DNA of 64,000 bases from Streptomyces sp. NBC_00620 (lineage in GTDB: Bacteria; Actinomycetota; Actinomycetes; Streptomycetales; Streptomycetaceae). The notes below the pieces were generated by a model, which ran no database searches, was not told the DNA's origin, and was given only the letters and a program-made list of their open reading frames with translations. Made by a program: the position numbers and the translations under genes. Shown here piece by piece: positions 1 through 9,035 of this stretch. The stretch is from the NCBI RefSeq assembly GCF_026341825.1, contig NZ_JAPENY010000001.1:124001-188000 (forward strand). The letters are read 5' to 3'. Each line of letters begins with the position of its first letter. The first letter of the stretch is position 1.

Positions 1-544
1 CGGCGTCGGCCTTGACCTCGACGAGGGTCTCCGTCTTCGGCTCACTCTTCGCCTCGGCGGTGACCGTCTCGGGGCTGCCGGCCTCGGCGACGGCACGGCG
101 ACGGCGACGCTCGCCCGCGGGGGCGTCATCGCTGGCGGGCTGGCCGGGAATCTCGATCTGCTGCTTGGCCACGGCCTTTTCGGCGGCGGCGGGCTTCTCG
201 GCCTTGGCCTCGGCCGCGACGGCCTCATCGCCCGTACGAGCCTTCGAGGTGGCGCGGCGCTTCGGCTTGGTCTCGGTGGCGGTGTCGGCCTTCGCCGGGG
301 CACCCCCGCCTGCCTGCGCCTCCTTGATGACCTCGATCAGCTGGCTCTTGCGCATACGCGCGGTGCCCCTGATACCGAGGCCGGACGCGACCTGCTGAAG
401 CTCGGCCAGCACCATGCCGTCAAGGCCGGTACCGCGGCGCCGCCGGGAGCCTGCACCGGAGGCAGGCGCGGCAGAGGCGTCCGTGGCGGGCGCGGCAGCG
501 GTCTCCTCGACACGTGCGCCCATCAGATCGGTGGTGTCGCTCAC
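1..544 (-). CDS. rho: Transcription termination factor Rho (N-terminal part, gene runs off the window)
   Basis: Reverse translation from a GTG at 544 gives a protein starting MSDTTDLMGARVEE. It continues with the Rho N-terminal helical element (LDGMVLAELQQVASGLGIRG, then TARMRKSQLIEVIKE) and an Arg/Ala/Glu-rich insertion. Rho is the RNA-dependent hexameric helicase that ends transcription; actinobacterial Rho carries a long charged insert between this SAP-like region and the RNA-binding core, and this fits. The RNA-binding and ATPase domains lie beyond the window. A ribosome site (AAGGA) sits a few bases before the GTG. The gene follows thrB on the same strand after a leader of about 390 bp, the usual Streptomyces order. 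Confidence 0.93.
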   Translation of the reverse strand, partial: MSDTTDLMGARVEETAAAPATDASAAPASGAGSRRRRGTGLDGMVLAELQQVASGLGIRGTARMRKSQLIEVIKEAQAGGGAPAKADTATETKPKRRATSKARTGDEAVAAEAKAEKPAAAEKAVAKQQIEIPGQPASDDAPAGERRRRRAVAEAGSPETVTAEAKSEPKTETLVEVKADA

Positions 545-932
545 GAAGGGTCCTTCCCTGGAGCGGACGTCGGCCTGTCTGGCACGGCGACCGGTTTTGC
601 TGTCCGGATTTGGTCCTTTTTGTATGGACCGTGCCGGGGCGGTGGTCCGCCAACGCGGCGGAAGAAATAACTGGTGATGACGATTCCGGAGCCGTGGCAC
701 TGAATTGCGGTGACATCGGCACGGTCACGCCGGTTCCGGAGCGTGCTCAACACTGCTCAGCACATAGCACCCAATGCATGGCACAAAGCAGCTTGGGAGG
801 CTCCCGGAAGAATGGGTGTCCCGGACGGGGACGCGAAGCACCTCGCCATGGTGAGGTCGGGTGCAGACTTGAGATTAACACTACCGGATCCAACAAACAT
901 TCCCCCTCTCGAAATCCGGCAACCGCACGCTT
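545..932. other. Intergenic region between thrB and rho; probable rho promoter and leader
   Basis: This 388-base stretch has no convincing gene; the small open frames crossing it have no recognisable product. Read on the minus strand it would hold the promoter and a long untranslated leader of rho. Long rho leaders are known to mediate Rho autoregulation in bacteria. Whether that applies here is inference. Confidence 0.5.
872..880 (-). promoter_or_regulatory. Candidate extended -10 element for rho
   Basis: On the minus strand the bases read TGTTAATCT, a TGn-TANNNT extended -10 element in an unusually AT-rich patch of this GC-rich leader. No good -35 box lies at normal spacing. Start-site mapping would decide it. 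Confidence 0.3.
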
Positions 933-1862
933 CTAATTGACGCCGGAGGGTGCGAGCGGCAGCACGCTCGCCCCCGTGGCATCGAGGTCCAGTCGATTGG
1001 CGGCCCACCCCTGACCTGCGAGGTCGGCGATTTTGTCGGCCGTCGCCGCGTCGGCGAGGGCCAGCACCGTGGGGCCCGCGCCGGAGATCACCGCGGGGAT
1101 ACCGTCGCCCCGCAGCCGCTCCACCAGCGCGATGCTCTCGGGCATGGCCGGGGCGCGGTAGTCCTGGTGCAGCCGGTCCTCGGTGGCGGGCAGCAGCAGC
1201 TCGGGGCGCCGGGTGAGGGCCTCGACGAGCAGTGCGGCGCGGCCCGCGTTGGCGGCGGCGTCGACATGCGGCACGGTGCGCGGAAGCAGTCCGCGTGCGG
1301 TCTCGGTGAGAACCGGCTTTCCCGGTACGAAAACCACCGGAACGATGGAATCGGCGGCGTCCATCCTGATCGCCCGCGCAGCACCGGTCTCCATCCAGGA
1401 GAGCGTGAATCCGCCGAGCAGACAGGCCGCGACATTGTCGGGGTGCCCCTCGATCTCGGTGGCGAGCTCCAGAAGGGCGGTGTCGTCGAGTTTGGCGTCC
1501 CCGCCTATGGTCACCGCCCGCGCGGCGACGATGCCGGCGCAGATGGCGGCCGACGAGGAGCCGAGTCCCCGCCCGTGCGGGATGCGGTTGGCGCAGACGA
1601 TCTCGAGGCCGCGCGGCTGTCCGCCCAGCAGATCGAAGGCGGTGCGCAGGGAACGTACGAGGAGATGATTCTCGTCGCGCGGCAGCGTCTCGCTGCCCTC
1701 ACCCGCGATGTCGATGTGCAGCCCGGCGTCGGCCACCCGGACGACCACGTCGTCGTACAGCCCCAGTGACAGGCCGAAGGCGTCGAAGCCCGGCCCGAGG
1801 TTGGCGCTGGTGGCGGGGACGCGCACCCGGACGGCGGCGGCGCGGAAGGCTGGACCGGCCAT
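933..1862 (-). CDS. thrB: Homoserine kinase
   Basis: This 309-residue GHMP kinase phosphorylates L-homoserine to O-phosphohomoserine, the substrate of threonine synthase. The sequence shows the N-terminal substrate motif VPATSANLGPGFDAFG (about residues 15-30), the phosphate-binding GHMP motif PHGRGLGSSSA (about 95-105) and a C-terminal VISGAGPTVLAL segment. Length is normal for the family. The ATG at 1862 is preceded by AAGGAGAG about 12 bases upstream. It lies downstream of thrC on the same strand, separated by about 325 bp, so it may have its own promoter. No anomaly was seen. Confidence 0.96.
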   Translation of the reverse strand: MAGPAFRAAAVRVRVPATSANLGPGFDAFGLSLGLYDDVVVRVADAGLHIDIAGEGSETLPRDENHLLVRSLRTAFDLLGGQPRGLEIVCANRIPHGRGLGSSSAAICAGIVAARAVTIGGDAKLDDTALLELATEIEGHPDNVAACLLGGFTLSWMETGAARAIRMDAADSIVPVVFVPGKPVLTETARGLLPRTVPHVDAAANAGRAALLVEALTRRPELLLPATEDRLHQDYRAPAMPESIALVERLRGDGIPAVISGAGPTVLALADAATADKIADLAGQGWAANRLDLDATGASVLPLAPSGVN

Positions 1863-2187
1863 CGCTCGATGACTCTCCTTGAGCTGCGTGATGTACGAGA
1901 TTCTCGAAGACTTGGCGATACGAACGTGGGACGAGTTGCGTTGCGACCTGGGACGACTGGCGATACGAACCTGACGGGTACGTCAATACCCGAAGGCCGC
2001 AACGAGGGCGGCACCGCGGCATATGCGGCGGGCGGGTTCAGTACAGCCTATCGAAGACAGGTTCTGTGGCGACATAGGGCGCACAGGAGGCGCACGATGC
2101 GTGTCGTAAGCCCCCCGTGCACCCCCCGTCGGGTGTACCCGCGTCGGTTGTACCTCTACAGGCGTGCCTGTGCCGGGTGTTCGCCGA
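1863..2187. repeat. thrC-thrB intergenic region with a 13-bp direct repeat
   Basis: There is no gene here. TGGCGATACGAAC occurs twice, at 1913-1925 and 1958-1970, 45 bp apart, about 50-110 bp upstream of the thrB start. The spacing and location suggest a possible binding site for a regulator or a local duplication. The function is unknown. Confidence 0.45.
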
Positions 2188-3246
2188 CTACGCCAGGCCG
2201 AGGCGCTCCGCGGCCGCGACGGCGTCCACCGGGACGGTCACCGGCTGCGGGGCTCCCGCGACGGCCCAGTCGGGGTCCTTGAGCCCGTTTCCGGTGACCG
2301 TGCAGACGATCTTCTGGCCCGGGTCGACCTTGCCCTGCTCGGCGGCCTTCAGCAGACCGGCGACGGACGCGGCGGACGCGGGCTCGACGAAAACGCCCTC
2401 CTGCGCGGCCAACAGCCGGTAGGCGCGCAGGATCTCACGGTCCGTCACCTCGTCGATGAAGCCGCCGGATTCGTCCCGGGCGGCCAGCGCGTACTGCCAG
2501 GACGCCGGGTTGCCGATGCGGATCGCGGTGGCGATGGTCGACGGGTCCTTGACGATCTCGCCGCGCACGATCGGGGCGGAACCGGAGGCCTGGAAACCCC
2601 ACATGCGCGGGGTCCTCTTGGCGATGCCGTCGGCGGCGTACTCCTTGTACCCCTTCCAGTACGCGGTGATGTTGCCCGCGTTGCCCACCGGCAGGACGTG
2701 GATGTCGGGCGCGTCGCCGAGCATGTCCACGATCTCGAACGCGGCGGTCTTCTGGCCCTCGATGCGTACCGGGTTGACCGAATTGACCAGCGCCACCGGG
2801 TAGTTGTCGGACAGCGCGCGCGCCAGCGTCAGGCAGTCGTCGAAGTTTCCGTCGACCTGGAGGATCTTCGCGCCGTGCACGAGGGCCTGGCCCATCTTGC
2901 CGATCGCGATCTTGCCCTGCGGCACGAGAACGGCACAGACCATCCCGGCGCGTACGGCATAGGCCGCGGCGCTCGCGGACGTGTTGCCGGTGGAGGCGCA
3001 GATGACAGCCTTCGCGCCCTCCTCCTTGGCCCTCGTGATGGCCATGGTCATACCGCGGTCCTTGAAGGATCCGGTCGGGTTGGCACCCTCCACCTTGAGG
3101 TGGACCTCGCACCCGGTGCGCTCGGAGAGCACCTGCGCGGGCACGAGCGGCGTACCGCCCTCACGGAGCGTAATGACCGGCGTGCTGTCGGATACCGGCA
3201 GCCGGTCCCGGTACTCCTCGATGATTCCGCGCCACTGGTGGGTCAT
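2188..3246 (-). CDS. thrC: Threonine synthase
   Basis: A 352-residue PLP enzyme that converts O-phosphohomoserine to threonine. Signatures are the PLP-lysine motif GSFKDRGM (Lys about residue 62), [14 protein letters not shown], and a glycine-rich [14 protein letters not shown] loop. The short length matches the class of threonine synthases typical of actinobacteria. It starts 6 bp after the stop of hom, and its AAGGAGAG ribosome site overlaps the hom stop codon, so the two are probably translationally coupled. It makes the last step of the threonine branch, together with hom and thrB. Confidence 0.97.
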   Translation of the reverse strand: MTHQWRGIIEEYRDRLPVSDSTPVITLREGGTPLVPAQVLSERTGCEVHLKVEGANPTGSFKDRGMTMAITRAKEEGAKAVICASTGNTSASAAAYAVRAGMVCAVLVPQGKIAIGKMGQALVHGAKILQVDGNFDDCLTLARALSDNYPVALVNSVNPVRIEGQKTAAFEIVDMLGDAPDIHVLPVGNAGNITAYWKGYKEYAADGIAKRTPRMWGFQASGSAPIVRGEIVKDPSTIATAIRIGNPASWQYALAARDESGGFIDEVTDREILRAYRLLAAQEGVFVEPASAASVAGLLKAAEQGKVDPGQKIVCTVTGNGLKDPDWAVAGAPQPVTVPVDAVAAAERLGLA

Positions 3247-3252
3247 TGCTGG

Positions 3253-4551
3253 TTACTCTCCTTCAACCCGCATGATGCTGGCGACACCCCGCACGGTGTC
3301 GAGACTGCGCAGCGCCTCGACGGTCCCGTTGAGGGACGCGTCGGACGCACGATGGGTGACGACGACGAGGGAGGCATCGCCGCCTCCGTCTTGTCGGCCT
3401 TGCTGACGCACGGTATCGATGGACACCCCGTGCTCGGCGAAAACAGTGGCCACCTGGGCGAGAACACCCGGTTTGTCGGCCACGTCGAGGCTGATGTGGT
3501 ACCGCGTGACGACCTCGCCCATGGGCGAGACGGGCAACTGCGCGTACGCGGAGTCGCCGGGCCCCGTCGAGCCGTTCAGCTTGTTGCGACAGACGGCCAC
3601 GAGGTCGCCGAGCACGGCGGACGCGGTCGGCGCACCACCGGCACCCGGCCCGTAGAACATGAGCTGGCCCGCGGCGTCCGACTCCACGAAGACGGCGTTG
3701 TACGCGCCGCGCACGGAGGCGAGCGGATGGCTCAGCGGAATCATCGCGGGATGCACGCGCGCGGTGACGGACCCGCCGTCCGCGGCCCGCTCGCAGATGG
3801 CGAGCAGCTTGATGGTGCAGCCCATCGCCTTCGCCGAGGCGAAGTCGGAGGCGGTGACCTCGGTCATGCCCTCGCGGTACACGTCGTCGAGGCGCACGCG
3901 CGTGTGGAAGGAGATTCCGGCGAGGATCGCGGCCTTGGCGGCGGCGTCGAAGCCCTCGACGTCGGCGGTGGGGTCGGCCTCGGCGTATCCCAGCGCGGTG
4001 GCCTCGTCGAGGGCTTCCTGATACCCGGCGCCCGTCGAGTCCATCTTGTCGAGGATGAAGTTGGTGGTTCCGTTGACGATGCCCATCACGCGGTTGATCT
4101 TGTCGCCGGCGAGGGACTCGCGCAGCGGCCGGATGAGCGGGATGGCACCGGCGACGGCGGCCTCGTAGTAGAGGTCCCGCTTGTGCTCCTGGGCGGCGGC
4201 GTGCAGCGCGGCGCCGTCCTGCGCGAGGAGCGCCTTGTTGGCGGAGACCACGGAGGCTCCGTGCTCGAAGGCCGTGGTGATGAGCGTACGAGCGGGCTCG
4301 ATGCCGCCGATGACCTCGACGACGACGTCGATGTCCCCGCGTTTGACGAGCGCGGTGGCGTCGGTGGTGACCAGGTCGGGGTCGATGCCCTCACGGACCT
4401 TGGCGGGGCGGCGGACGGCGACGCCGGCCAGCTCGATCGGGGCCCCGATCCTGGCGGCGAGGTCGTCGGCGTGCGTCGTCATGATGCGCGCCACCTCTGA
4501 GCCGACAACCCCACAGCCCAGCAGCGCCACCTTCAGCGGACGCGTACGCAT
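3253..4551 (-). CDS. hom: Homoserine dehydrogenase
   Basis: This 432-residue enzyme reduces aspartate semialdehyde to homoserine with NAD(P)H. The Rossmann motif LLGCGVVG is at the N-terminus, the catalytic domain follows (GIVNGTTNFILDKM), and a C-terminal ACT domain (HISLDVADKPGVLAQV) fits feedback control by threonine. Two ATGs are in tandem (4554 and 4551). The second is preferred because GAGG then lies 7 bases upstream. It is followed within 6 bp by thrC and preceded by lysA, which places the lysine and threonine branches together. Confidence 0.96.
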   Translation of the reverse strand: MRTRPLKVALLGCGVVGSEVARIMTTHADDLAARIGAPIELAGVAVRRPAKVREGIDPDLVTTDATALVKRGDIDVVVEVIGGIEPARTLITTAFEHGASVVSANKALLAQDGAALHAAAQEHKRDLYYEAAVAGAIPLIRPLRESLAGDKINRVMGIVNGTTNFILDKMDSTGAGYQEALDEATALGYAEADPTADVEGFDAAAKAAILAGISFHTRVRLDDVYREGMTEVTASDFASAKAMGCTIKLLAICERAADGGSVTARVHPAMIPLSHPLASVRGAYNAVFVESDAAGQLMFYGPGAGGAPTASAVLGDLVAVCRNKLNGSTGPGDSAYAQLPVSPMGEVVTRYHISLDVADKPGVLAQVATVFAEHGVSIDTVRQQGRQDGGGDASLVVVTHRASDASLNGTVEALRSLDTVRGVASIMRVEGE

Positions 4552-4692
4552 CATCCGACCTCGTTTCCTCTTACCGTCACGGTGGGACCAGTCTCACTCA
4601 CCGGACGGGAGTTTCTGCCCCTCGTCCGGATCGTGAGACGGCTATTTCATTTTCAGCGGGGTGGAAGACCGGAGATCTTCCACCGGTGAGAC

Positions 4693-6084
4693 TCAGCCGA
4701 CGTCGAGGCGAAGCAGGTCTTCCTCCGTCTCGCGGCGGACGATCACCCGGGCCTCGCCGTCGTTCACTGCGACGACCGGCGGGCGGAGTGCGTGGTTGTA
4801 ATTGCTGGCCATGGAACGGCAGTAGGCGCCGGTGGCGGGCACGGCGATGAGGTCGCCGGGCGCGAGGTCGGCGGGCAGGAAGGCATCACGTACGACGATG
4901 TCGCCGCTCTCGCAGTGCTTGCCGACGACGCGCACGAGCATGGGCTCGGCGTCACTCGCACGAGAAACGAGAGCGACGCTGTACTCGGCGTCGTAGAGAG
5001 CGGTCCGGATGTTGTCGGACATGCCTCCGTCCACGGAGACGTACGTCCGGAGCCCGTCGAGCGGCTTGATGGTGCCGACCTCGTAGAGAGTGAAGGCGGT
5101 CGGGCCCACGATGGCGCGCCCGGGCTCCACCGAGATCCGAGGCGTCCGCAGCTTGGCGGCCTCGCACTCACGGGTGACGATCTCGTTCAGCGCCTTGGCG
5201 ATCTCGTGCGGATCGCGCGGGTCGTCCTCGCTGGTGTACGCGATACCGAGGCCGCCACCGAGGTCGATCTCCGGGAGCTCGACACCGTGCTCGTCGCGGA
5301 CGGCGGCGAGCAGCGCCACCACGCGACGGGCGGCGACCTCGAAGCCGGCCATGTCGAAGATCTGCGACCCGATGTGGCTGTGGATCCCGACGACTTCGAG
5401 CCCGTCGAGGGCGAGAGCCCGCCGTACGGCCTCCGCGGCCTGCCCGTCGGCGAGCGCGATCCCGAACTTCTGGTCCTCGTGCGCGGTCGCGATGAACTCG
5501 TGCGTGTGTGCCTCCACACCCACAGTCACCCGGATCTGCACGCGCTGCCGCTTGCCGAGGGACTGCGCGATGTGGGCGACGCGGACGATCTCCTGGAAGG
5601 AGTCGAGGACGATACGTCCGACACCGCTCTCGACAGCCTTGGTGATCTCTTCGGTGGACTTGTTGTTGCCGTGGAAGGCGATGCGGTCGGCGGGCATACC
5701 GGCGGAGAGGGCAGTGGTGAGCTCACCACCGGAACACACATCCAGGTTGAGCCCCTCTTCGTACAGCCAGCGCACGACGGCCCGGGACAGGAACGCCTTC
5801 CCGGCGTAGAAGACGTCGGCGTCGTGACCGAAGGCGGTACGCCAGGAACGCGCCCGCGCCCGGAAGTCGGCCTCGTCCATGAAGTACGCGGGGGTGCCGA
5901 ACTCCTCGGCGAGCGTGGCCACATCGATGCCACCGACGCTGACGACCCCGTCTTCGTTACGGCTGACGGTGTGGGCCCAGACCTTCGGGTCGAGGGCATT
6001 GAGGTCGGCGGGCGGGGCGGTGTAGTGCCCCTCGGTCAGAACATCGGCGTGACGGGGCCCGGCGGGGTGTGCGGAACGGCTCAT
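4693..6084 (-). CDS. lysA: Diaminopimelate decarboxylase
   Basis: A 463-residue fold-type III PLP decarboxylase that makes lysine from meso-diaminopimelate. Evidence: the PLP-lysine motif FYAGKAFLS (Lys about 96), DVCSGGEL, the HSHIGSQ substrate/PLP loop, EPGRAIVG, and the active-site cysteine in GKHCESGD near the C-terminus. Length fits the actinobacterial family, which has a short N-terminal extension. It lies 57 bp downstream of the ArgS-like gene and about 140 bp upstream of hom on the same strand. The ribosome site is weak (AGAAAG). Confidence 0.97.
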   Translation of the reverse strand: MSRSAHPAGPRHADVLTEGHYTAPPADLNALDPKVWAHTVSRNEDGVVSVGGIDVATLAEEFGTPAYFMDEADFRARARSWRTAFGHDADVFYAGKAFLSRAVVRWLYEEGLNLDVCSGGELTTALSAGMPADRIAFHGNNKSTEEITKAVESGVGRIVLDSFQEIVRVAHIAQSLGKRQRVQIRVTVGVEAHTHEFIATAHEDQKFGIALADGQAAEAVRRALALDGLEVVGIHSHIGSQIFDMAGFEVAARRVVALLAAVRDEHGVELPEIDLGGGLGIAYTSEDDPRDPHEIAKALNEIVTRECEAAKLRTPRISVEPGRAIVGPTAFTLYEVGTIKPLDGLRTYVSVDGGMSDNIRTALYDAEYSVALVSRASDAEPMLVRVVGKHCESGDIVVRDAFLPADLAPGDLIAVPATGAYCRSMASNYNHALRPPVVAVNDGEARVIVRRETEEDLLRLDVG

Positions 6085-6103
6085 GTCTGTGGGCTTTCTG
6101 CTG

Positions 6104-6139
6104 TGTCATCTGCGGTGTCGTCTGCGGTGTCGTCTGCTG
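6104..6139. repeat. Three tandem 12-bp repeats between nrtL and lysA
   Basis: TGTC[A/G]TCTGC[G/T]G is repeated three times directly before the lysA start and just after the nrtL stop. The unit is almost perfect. It occupies most of the 57-bp gap and so may alter spacing of the lysA leader by slippage. Confidence 0.6.
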
Positions 6140-6141
6140 TT

Positions 6142-7134
6142 TCAGAGATGTTCGGGTGCACTGATGCCGAGCAGGGACAGGCCACCGGCCAGCACCGTCC
6201 CGGCGGCTTCGGCGAGCGCGAGCCGGGCACGGTGGGCGGCCGAGGGTTTCTCGTCACCGACCGGCAGCACCGTGTGCTGGAAGTCGAGAAGGGCGTCGGC
6301 GGTGGTGACGAGATGCCGGGCAAGCCGGTCGGGGGCGCGGTGGGTGGCGGCGGCGCTGAGGACGCGGGGGTATTCGGCAAGGGGGGCGAGGAGGTCCTGC
6401 GCTTCGGATACGTCGCCGGGGGCACTGTCGAAGCCGAGCGCGGCGGCATTGCGGCTGAGGGCCCGGGTACGGGCGTGGGCGTACCGGACGCGGAAGAGGG
6501 GGTTGCTCTCACGCTGGACGAGATGGTCCGCGGTGATCCTGGGCCGGTCGTGGGGCGCGGGGTGGAGGAGGGCCCAGCGGGCGGCGTCGTGGCCGAGGGG
6601 GGCGGGGTCCTCGGGGGCGGGCACGGGGCGGAGATCGACGGGTTCGTCGTGATGGACCTCGGCGCAGCCGCCCTGGGTGGCGATGATCCGTACGAGGGTG
6701 TCGGCGAGGACCTCGGCACGGGTGTCGCGGGGGACGCGGAGTGCGATGACGTGCCCGGCGAGGGTGTCGCCGCCTTCGTGTGCGTACCCGTACCGGCTGC
6801 TTTGCTTGAGGATCTCGGACACGAGCGTCCGGGCGACTTCTTGGGTGGCTTCTCGATTGAGGCTGATGTTCAGAAATCCGGGTCCGGTGATCGCGACCTC
6901 GCTGACACCGGCCGCGCCCCTGAGGTGCGTCCGCAGGATCTCGGCAACCTGCCGCGGCGCCCGCCCGGCCGGACGCGCCAGCTGCAACGCGATGTTCGTG
7001 GCGTAGTCCCCACACCCGCCGGGCCCGGGAGAGGTCACCACGGCCCGTTCCGGCACCGCCACGCTCAGTTCCCCCTCATCCACGGCACAACGCACCGCGC
7101 GCAGCACGGTACGGGAGAGCTCGACGGGGGTCAC
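6142..7134 (-). CDS. nrtL: ArgS-related anticodon-binding (DALR domain) protein
   Basis: A 330-residue protein related to parts of arginyl-tRNA synthetase. The N-terminus (MTPVELSRTVLRAVRCAVDEGEL) resembles the additional N-terminal domain of ArgS, including GDYATNIALQLA. The C-terminal half (RNAAALGFDSAPGD, LLDFQHTVLPVGDEKPSAA, then ARLALAEAAGTVLAGGLSLLGI) matches a DALR anticodon-binding domain. The catalytic class I synthetase core (HIGH/KMSKS) is absent, so it cannot aminoacylate. Actinobacteria keep such a protein next to lysA; its role is not established. It probably heads the lysA-hom-thrC cluster. Assignment by name is from memory of actinobacterial annotation. Confidence 0.85.
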   Translation of the reverse strand: MTPVELSRTVLRAVRCAVDEGELSVAVPERAVVTSPGPGGCGDYATNIALQLARPAGRAPRQVAEILRTHLRGAAGVSEVAITGPGFLNISLNREATQEVARTLVSEILKQSSRYGYAHEGGDTLAGHVIALRVPRDTRAEVLADTLVRIIATQGGCAEVHHDEPVDLRPVPAPEDPAPLGHDAARWALLHPAPHDRPRITADHLVQRESNPLFRVRYAHARTRALSRNAAALGFDSAPGDVSEAQDLLAPLAEYPRVLSAAATHRAPDRLARHLVTTADALLDFQHTVLPVGDEKPSAAHRARLALAEAAGTVLAGGLSLLGISAPEHL

Positions 7135-7359
7135 GGGACAAGCCTAGGGGAGGAGGGGGGTGGGTAGGCGAGTCGGTTTGGGGGTGGGTCCGGGATGTGG
7201 ACGGGGGTGGGAGGCGGATTCGTGGCGGGGACGCCTCGTCGGTGAGGTGTGCGGAGGTGGGCGACCGGGCGGCGACGTTGGTGGTGCGCGCCGGCGTCGG
7301 TCGGTGGGGTGTGAGTGGCGGTTCGTGAGCGACGGGCAGGCCAGTCAGCGGGTAGCCCG

Positions 7360-7887
7360 TCAGTGACCGGTACGTCCGGCGCGCTCGGCTCTCTCGGCCT
7401 CCTCGGCACCGAAGGTGCCGAGGAACGACGACCCGGCGTCGCCCCCATCACCACCAGCGCCGACACCACTGGCGCCGCTGGCAACACTGCCACTGCCGCC
7501 ACCGCCGCTCCCTCGACGCTCCATCAACTGCCGTACGAGCCCTACGAGTTCGGCGGGCTCGAAGGGCTTGGCGAGGAATGCGTCGACCCCCACATCGAGT
7601 CCGCTCTCGACCTCGTACTGAGTGCAGGCACTGACGATGGCGAGGGGAAGATTCCGGGTCCGCGGATCGGCCCGAAGCCGAGCGGCGGTGCGCAATCCGT
7701 CCAGCCGAGGCATGACTACATCGAGTGTCACCACATCGGGCCGCACCTGATGCACGACGTCCAGGCATTCGGCACCATCGGCCGCGGTCACGACCTCGAA
7801 ACCCTCCAGCTCGAGATTGACCCTGATCAGCTGCCGGATGACCTTGTTGTCGTCCACAACAAGCACCCGACCCGACGCGCCTGGCAC
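7360..7887 (-). CDS. Stand-alone response regulator (receiver domain) protein
   Basis: With a GTG start at 7887 this is a 175-residue protein. Residues 7-120 form a CheY-like receiver: acidic pocket VVDDNK, phospho-acceptor Asp about 56 in VVTLDVVMPRLDG, the switch Ser/Thr region IVSACT, and the KPF lysine. There is no DNA-binding output domain. The C-terminus is a Gly/Ser/Ala-rich tail ending in a Glu/Arg-rich stretch. An upstream ATG at 8040 would add a Gly/Arg-rich stretch that looks non-coding. No kinase gene is adjacent, so partners are unknown; phosphorelay or sequestration roles are possible. Confidence 0.85.
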   Translation of the reverse strand: MPGASGRVLVVDDNKVIRQLIRVNLELEGFEVVTAADGAECLDVVHQVRPDVVTLDVVMPRLDGLRTAARLRADPRTRNLPLAIVSACTQYEVESGLDVGVDAFLAKPFEPAELVGLVRQLMERRGSGGGGSGSVASGASGVGAGGDGGDAGSSFLGTFGAEEAERAERAGRTGH

Positions 7888-8086
7888 AACTTGAGAGTAG
7901 GTCCGCACCCACCGCCGCGTCCGGGTTTTCCCCACTTCCACCCCCTGCGGACGCCCCTCTTCCAACCCCGCCCGGAACCCGCCACTCCCCCGACAACACC
8001 CCGCCCCACCCCCACCGAAACCCATGCCCGTCACCCCCAAAAGAGCTGGTAGGGTTCTACCCGTCGCCGCACAAAGCGCCCGACAC

Positions 8087-8158
8087 GCCCCCGTAGCTCA
8101 GGGGATAGAGCAACGGCCTCCGGAGCCGTGTGCGCAGGTTCGAATCCTGCCGGGGGCA
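8087..8158 (+). tRNA. tRNA-Arg (anticodon CCG)
   Basis: The sequence folds as a complete cloverleaf: acceptor stem GCCCCCG/CGGGGGC, D arm GCTC...GAGC, anticodon stem ACGGC/GCCGT with loop CTCCGGA (anticodon CCG, reading CGG), T arm CAGG-TTCGAAT-CCTG, and discriminator A at 8158. CCA is not encoded. Its 3' half is duplicated at 20111-20148, so it is the integration site of the island that follows. Confidence 0.97.
8118..8155 (+). repeat. attL: 38-bp core within tRNA-Arg
   Basis: The 38 bases from the anticodon loop to the acceptor stem are repeated exactly at 20111-20148 in the same orientation. Tyrosine integrases of actinobacterial islands typically recombine at the 3' end of a tRNA gene and leave such a direct repeat. 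The tRNA remains intact at this left end. Confidence 0.9.
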
Positions 8159-8210
8159 CTCGCCAGTCAGCCAGCAAGAATCATGCTCTGACCTGTGCGG
8201 ATGCCGACAT

Positions 8211-8249
8211 GAGAGAGCGGGAGTCAGTCTCACTGACTCCCGCTCTCTC
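8211..8249 (+). terminator. Strong hairpin downstream of tRNA-Arg
   Basis: A perfect 18-bp stem (GAGAGAGCGGGAGTCAGT pairing with its complement) encloses a 3-base loop, about 50 bp after the tRNA. There is no long T tract, but factor-assisted or I-shaped terminators are common in Streptomyces. It probably ends tRNA transcription. Confidence 0.7.
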
Positions 8250-8267
8250 TCGTTGTCTCTCACTGAT

Positions 8268-8286
8268 TTCGCACTATCTGCGATAC
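8268..8286 (+). repeat. 19-nt repeat near the left island end (copy 1)
   Basis: TTCGCACTATCTGCGATAC is present here and again at 20016-20034 near the right end, in the same orientation, each about 80-110 bp inside the att repeats. It contains a short CGCA/TGCG dyad. Position and symmetry suggest an integrase or excisionase arm site; this is inference. Confidence 0.55.
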
Positions 8287-8335
8287 ACATGACCCGCTCG
8301 TCCAGCAACGCGGATGAAGTGGGAATACGCGCGCC

Positions 8336-8869
8336 ATGGATCAGGGAGATGCCGCCGTCTGGGCTGGAGCCATCGCCGGAGCGACAGGCCTGGGAGGCGC
8401 CGTAGTTGGAGCTTTCGTCACAGCAAGGTCACTCAGACACCAGGTGCAGGACCAGGAAAGGGTCGAGCACCGCAAAGCACACTGGCAGGAGCGCCGGAAC
8501 GCCTACTTTGCACTAGTTGAAGCCCATGCAACTTTTGTGAATGTCTGGTACAAAACGCGTCTAAAGTTGACGAAAAGCGAAGCTGCTCCCGAGCTACTGG
8601 ATGCATTGACGGACGCCAACGGCTCGGTTGTCCATTGCCGAGCGCGCATCCCCCTGGTTGGACCAGACACTCTGATAGCCCCTGCGGAGGCTCTGTCTCG
8701 TGCAGTTGATCGAGTAGCACTCGACACAAGACAGTGGCACCTGATCGTCGAGGCAGGTGGCGATCCCCCTCAGGAGCTGTTAGCAGGCATCGAGCAGTAC
8801 GTAATGACCGCCAAAGAGGCTGGCACAGCATTCCGGATGACCGCACAAAAAGTCCTGTTCCCCGCCTGA
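8336..8869 (+). CDS. Hypothetical protein with N-terminal membrane anchor
   Basis: A 177-residue protein of unknown function. Residues about 8-30 (WAGAIAGATGLGGAVVGAFVTA) form one membrane segment. A charged, probably coiled-coil stretch (HQVQDQERVEHRKAHWQERR) and a helical cytoplasmic domain follow. Proteins of this design are common in Streptomyces islands. Codon 149 is TTA (8780-8782), so translation should depend on the rare bldA leucyl-tRNA. The ribosome site is poor (GTGGGA, about 12 bases upstream). It is the first gene inside the island and ends where an inverted repeat begins. Confidence 0.7.
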   Translation: MDQGDAAVWAGAIAGATGLGGAVVGAFVTARSLRHQVQDQERVEHRKAHWQERRNAYFALVEAHATFVNVWYKTRLKLTKSEAAPELLDALTDANGSVVHCRARIPLVGPDTLIAPAEALSRAVDRVALDTRQWHLIVEAGGDPPQELLAGIEQYVMTAKEAGTAFRMTAQKVLFPA

Positions 8870-8895
8870 GCTAGTGCCACGTCAGGCAACGTTTG
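8870..8895 (+). repeat. Left terminal inverted repeat of a reductase cassette
   Basis: This 26-base sequence is the reverse complement of 9861-9886 with a single mismatch. Both outer ends contain CTAG, which could be a 4-bp target duplication of the IS5 type, leaving a 21-bp TIR that begins TGCC. No transposase lies between the repeats. Confidence 0.7.
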
Positions 8896-9035
8896 CCCTG
8901 TCCGCTACCGGCACCTCGGGGCGATGTCCCCCGTCGATATGTCCGCGCGTTCGGGGGCACGGCCAGCGCGGCCAACGCGACCCCGAGCCGTCGTTCCGTC
9001 GCGAGGGAGCGGCCAACATCCCAGGATAAATCACG

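Noticed and set aside
2164..4500. Long plus-strand open frame (778 codons) opposite thrC and hom
   Set aside because: It is antisense to two clear enzymes, has no domain and a GC-bias composition (Arg/Gly/Val/Asp-rich). It is a shadow of the real genes.
4792..7167. Plus-strand frame of 791 codons opposite lysA and nrtL
   Set aside because: Antisense shadow with no recognisable motif; lysA motifs on the minus strand are unambiguous.
8057..8308. Minus-strand frame across tRNA-Arg
   Set aside because: It is the translation of the antisense of a tRNA (RQDSNLRT pattern), a common artefact.
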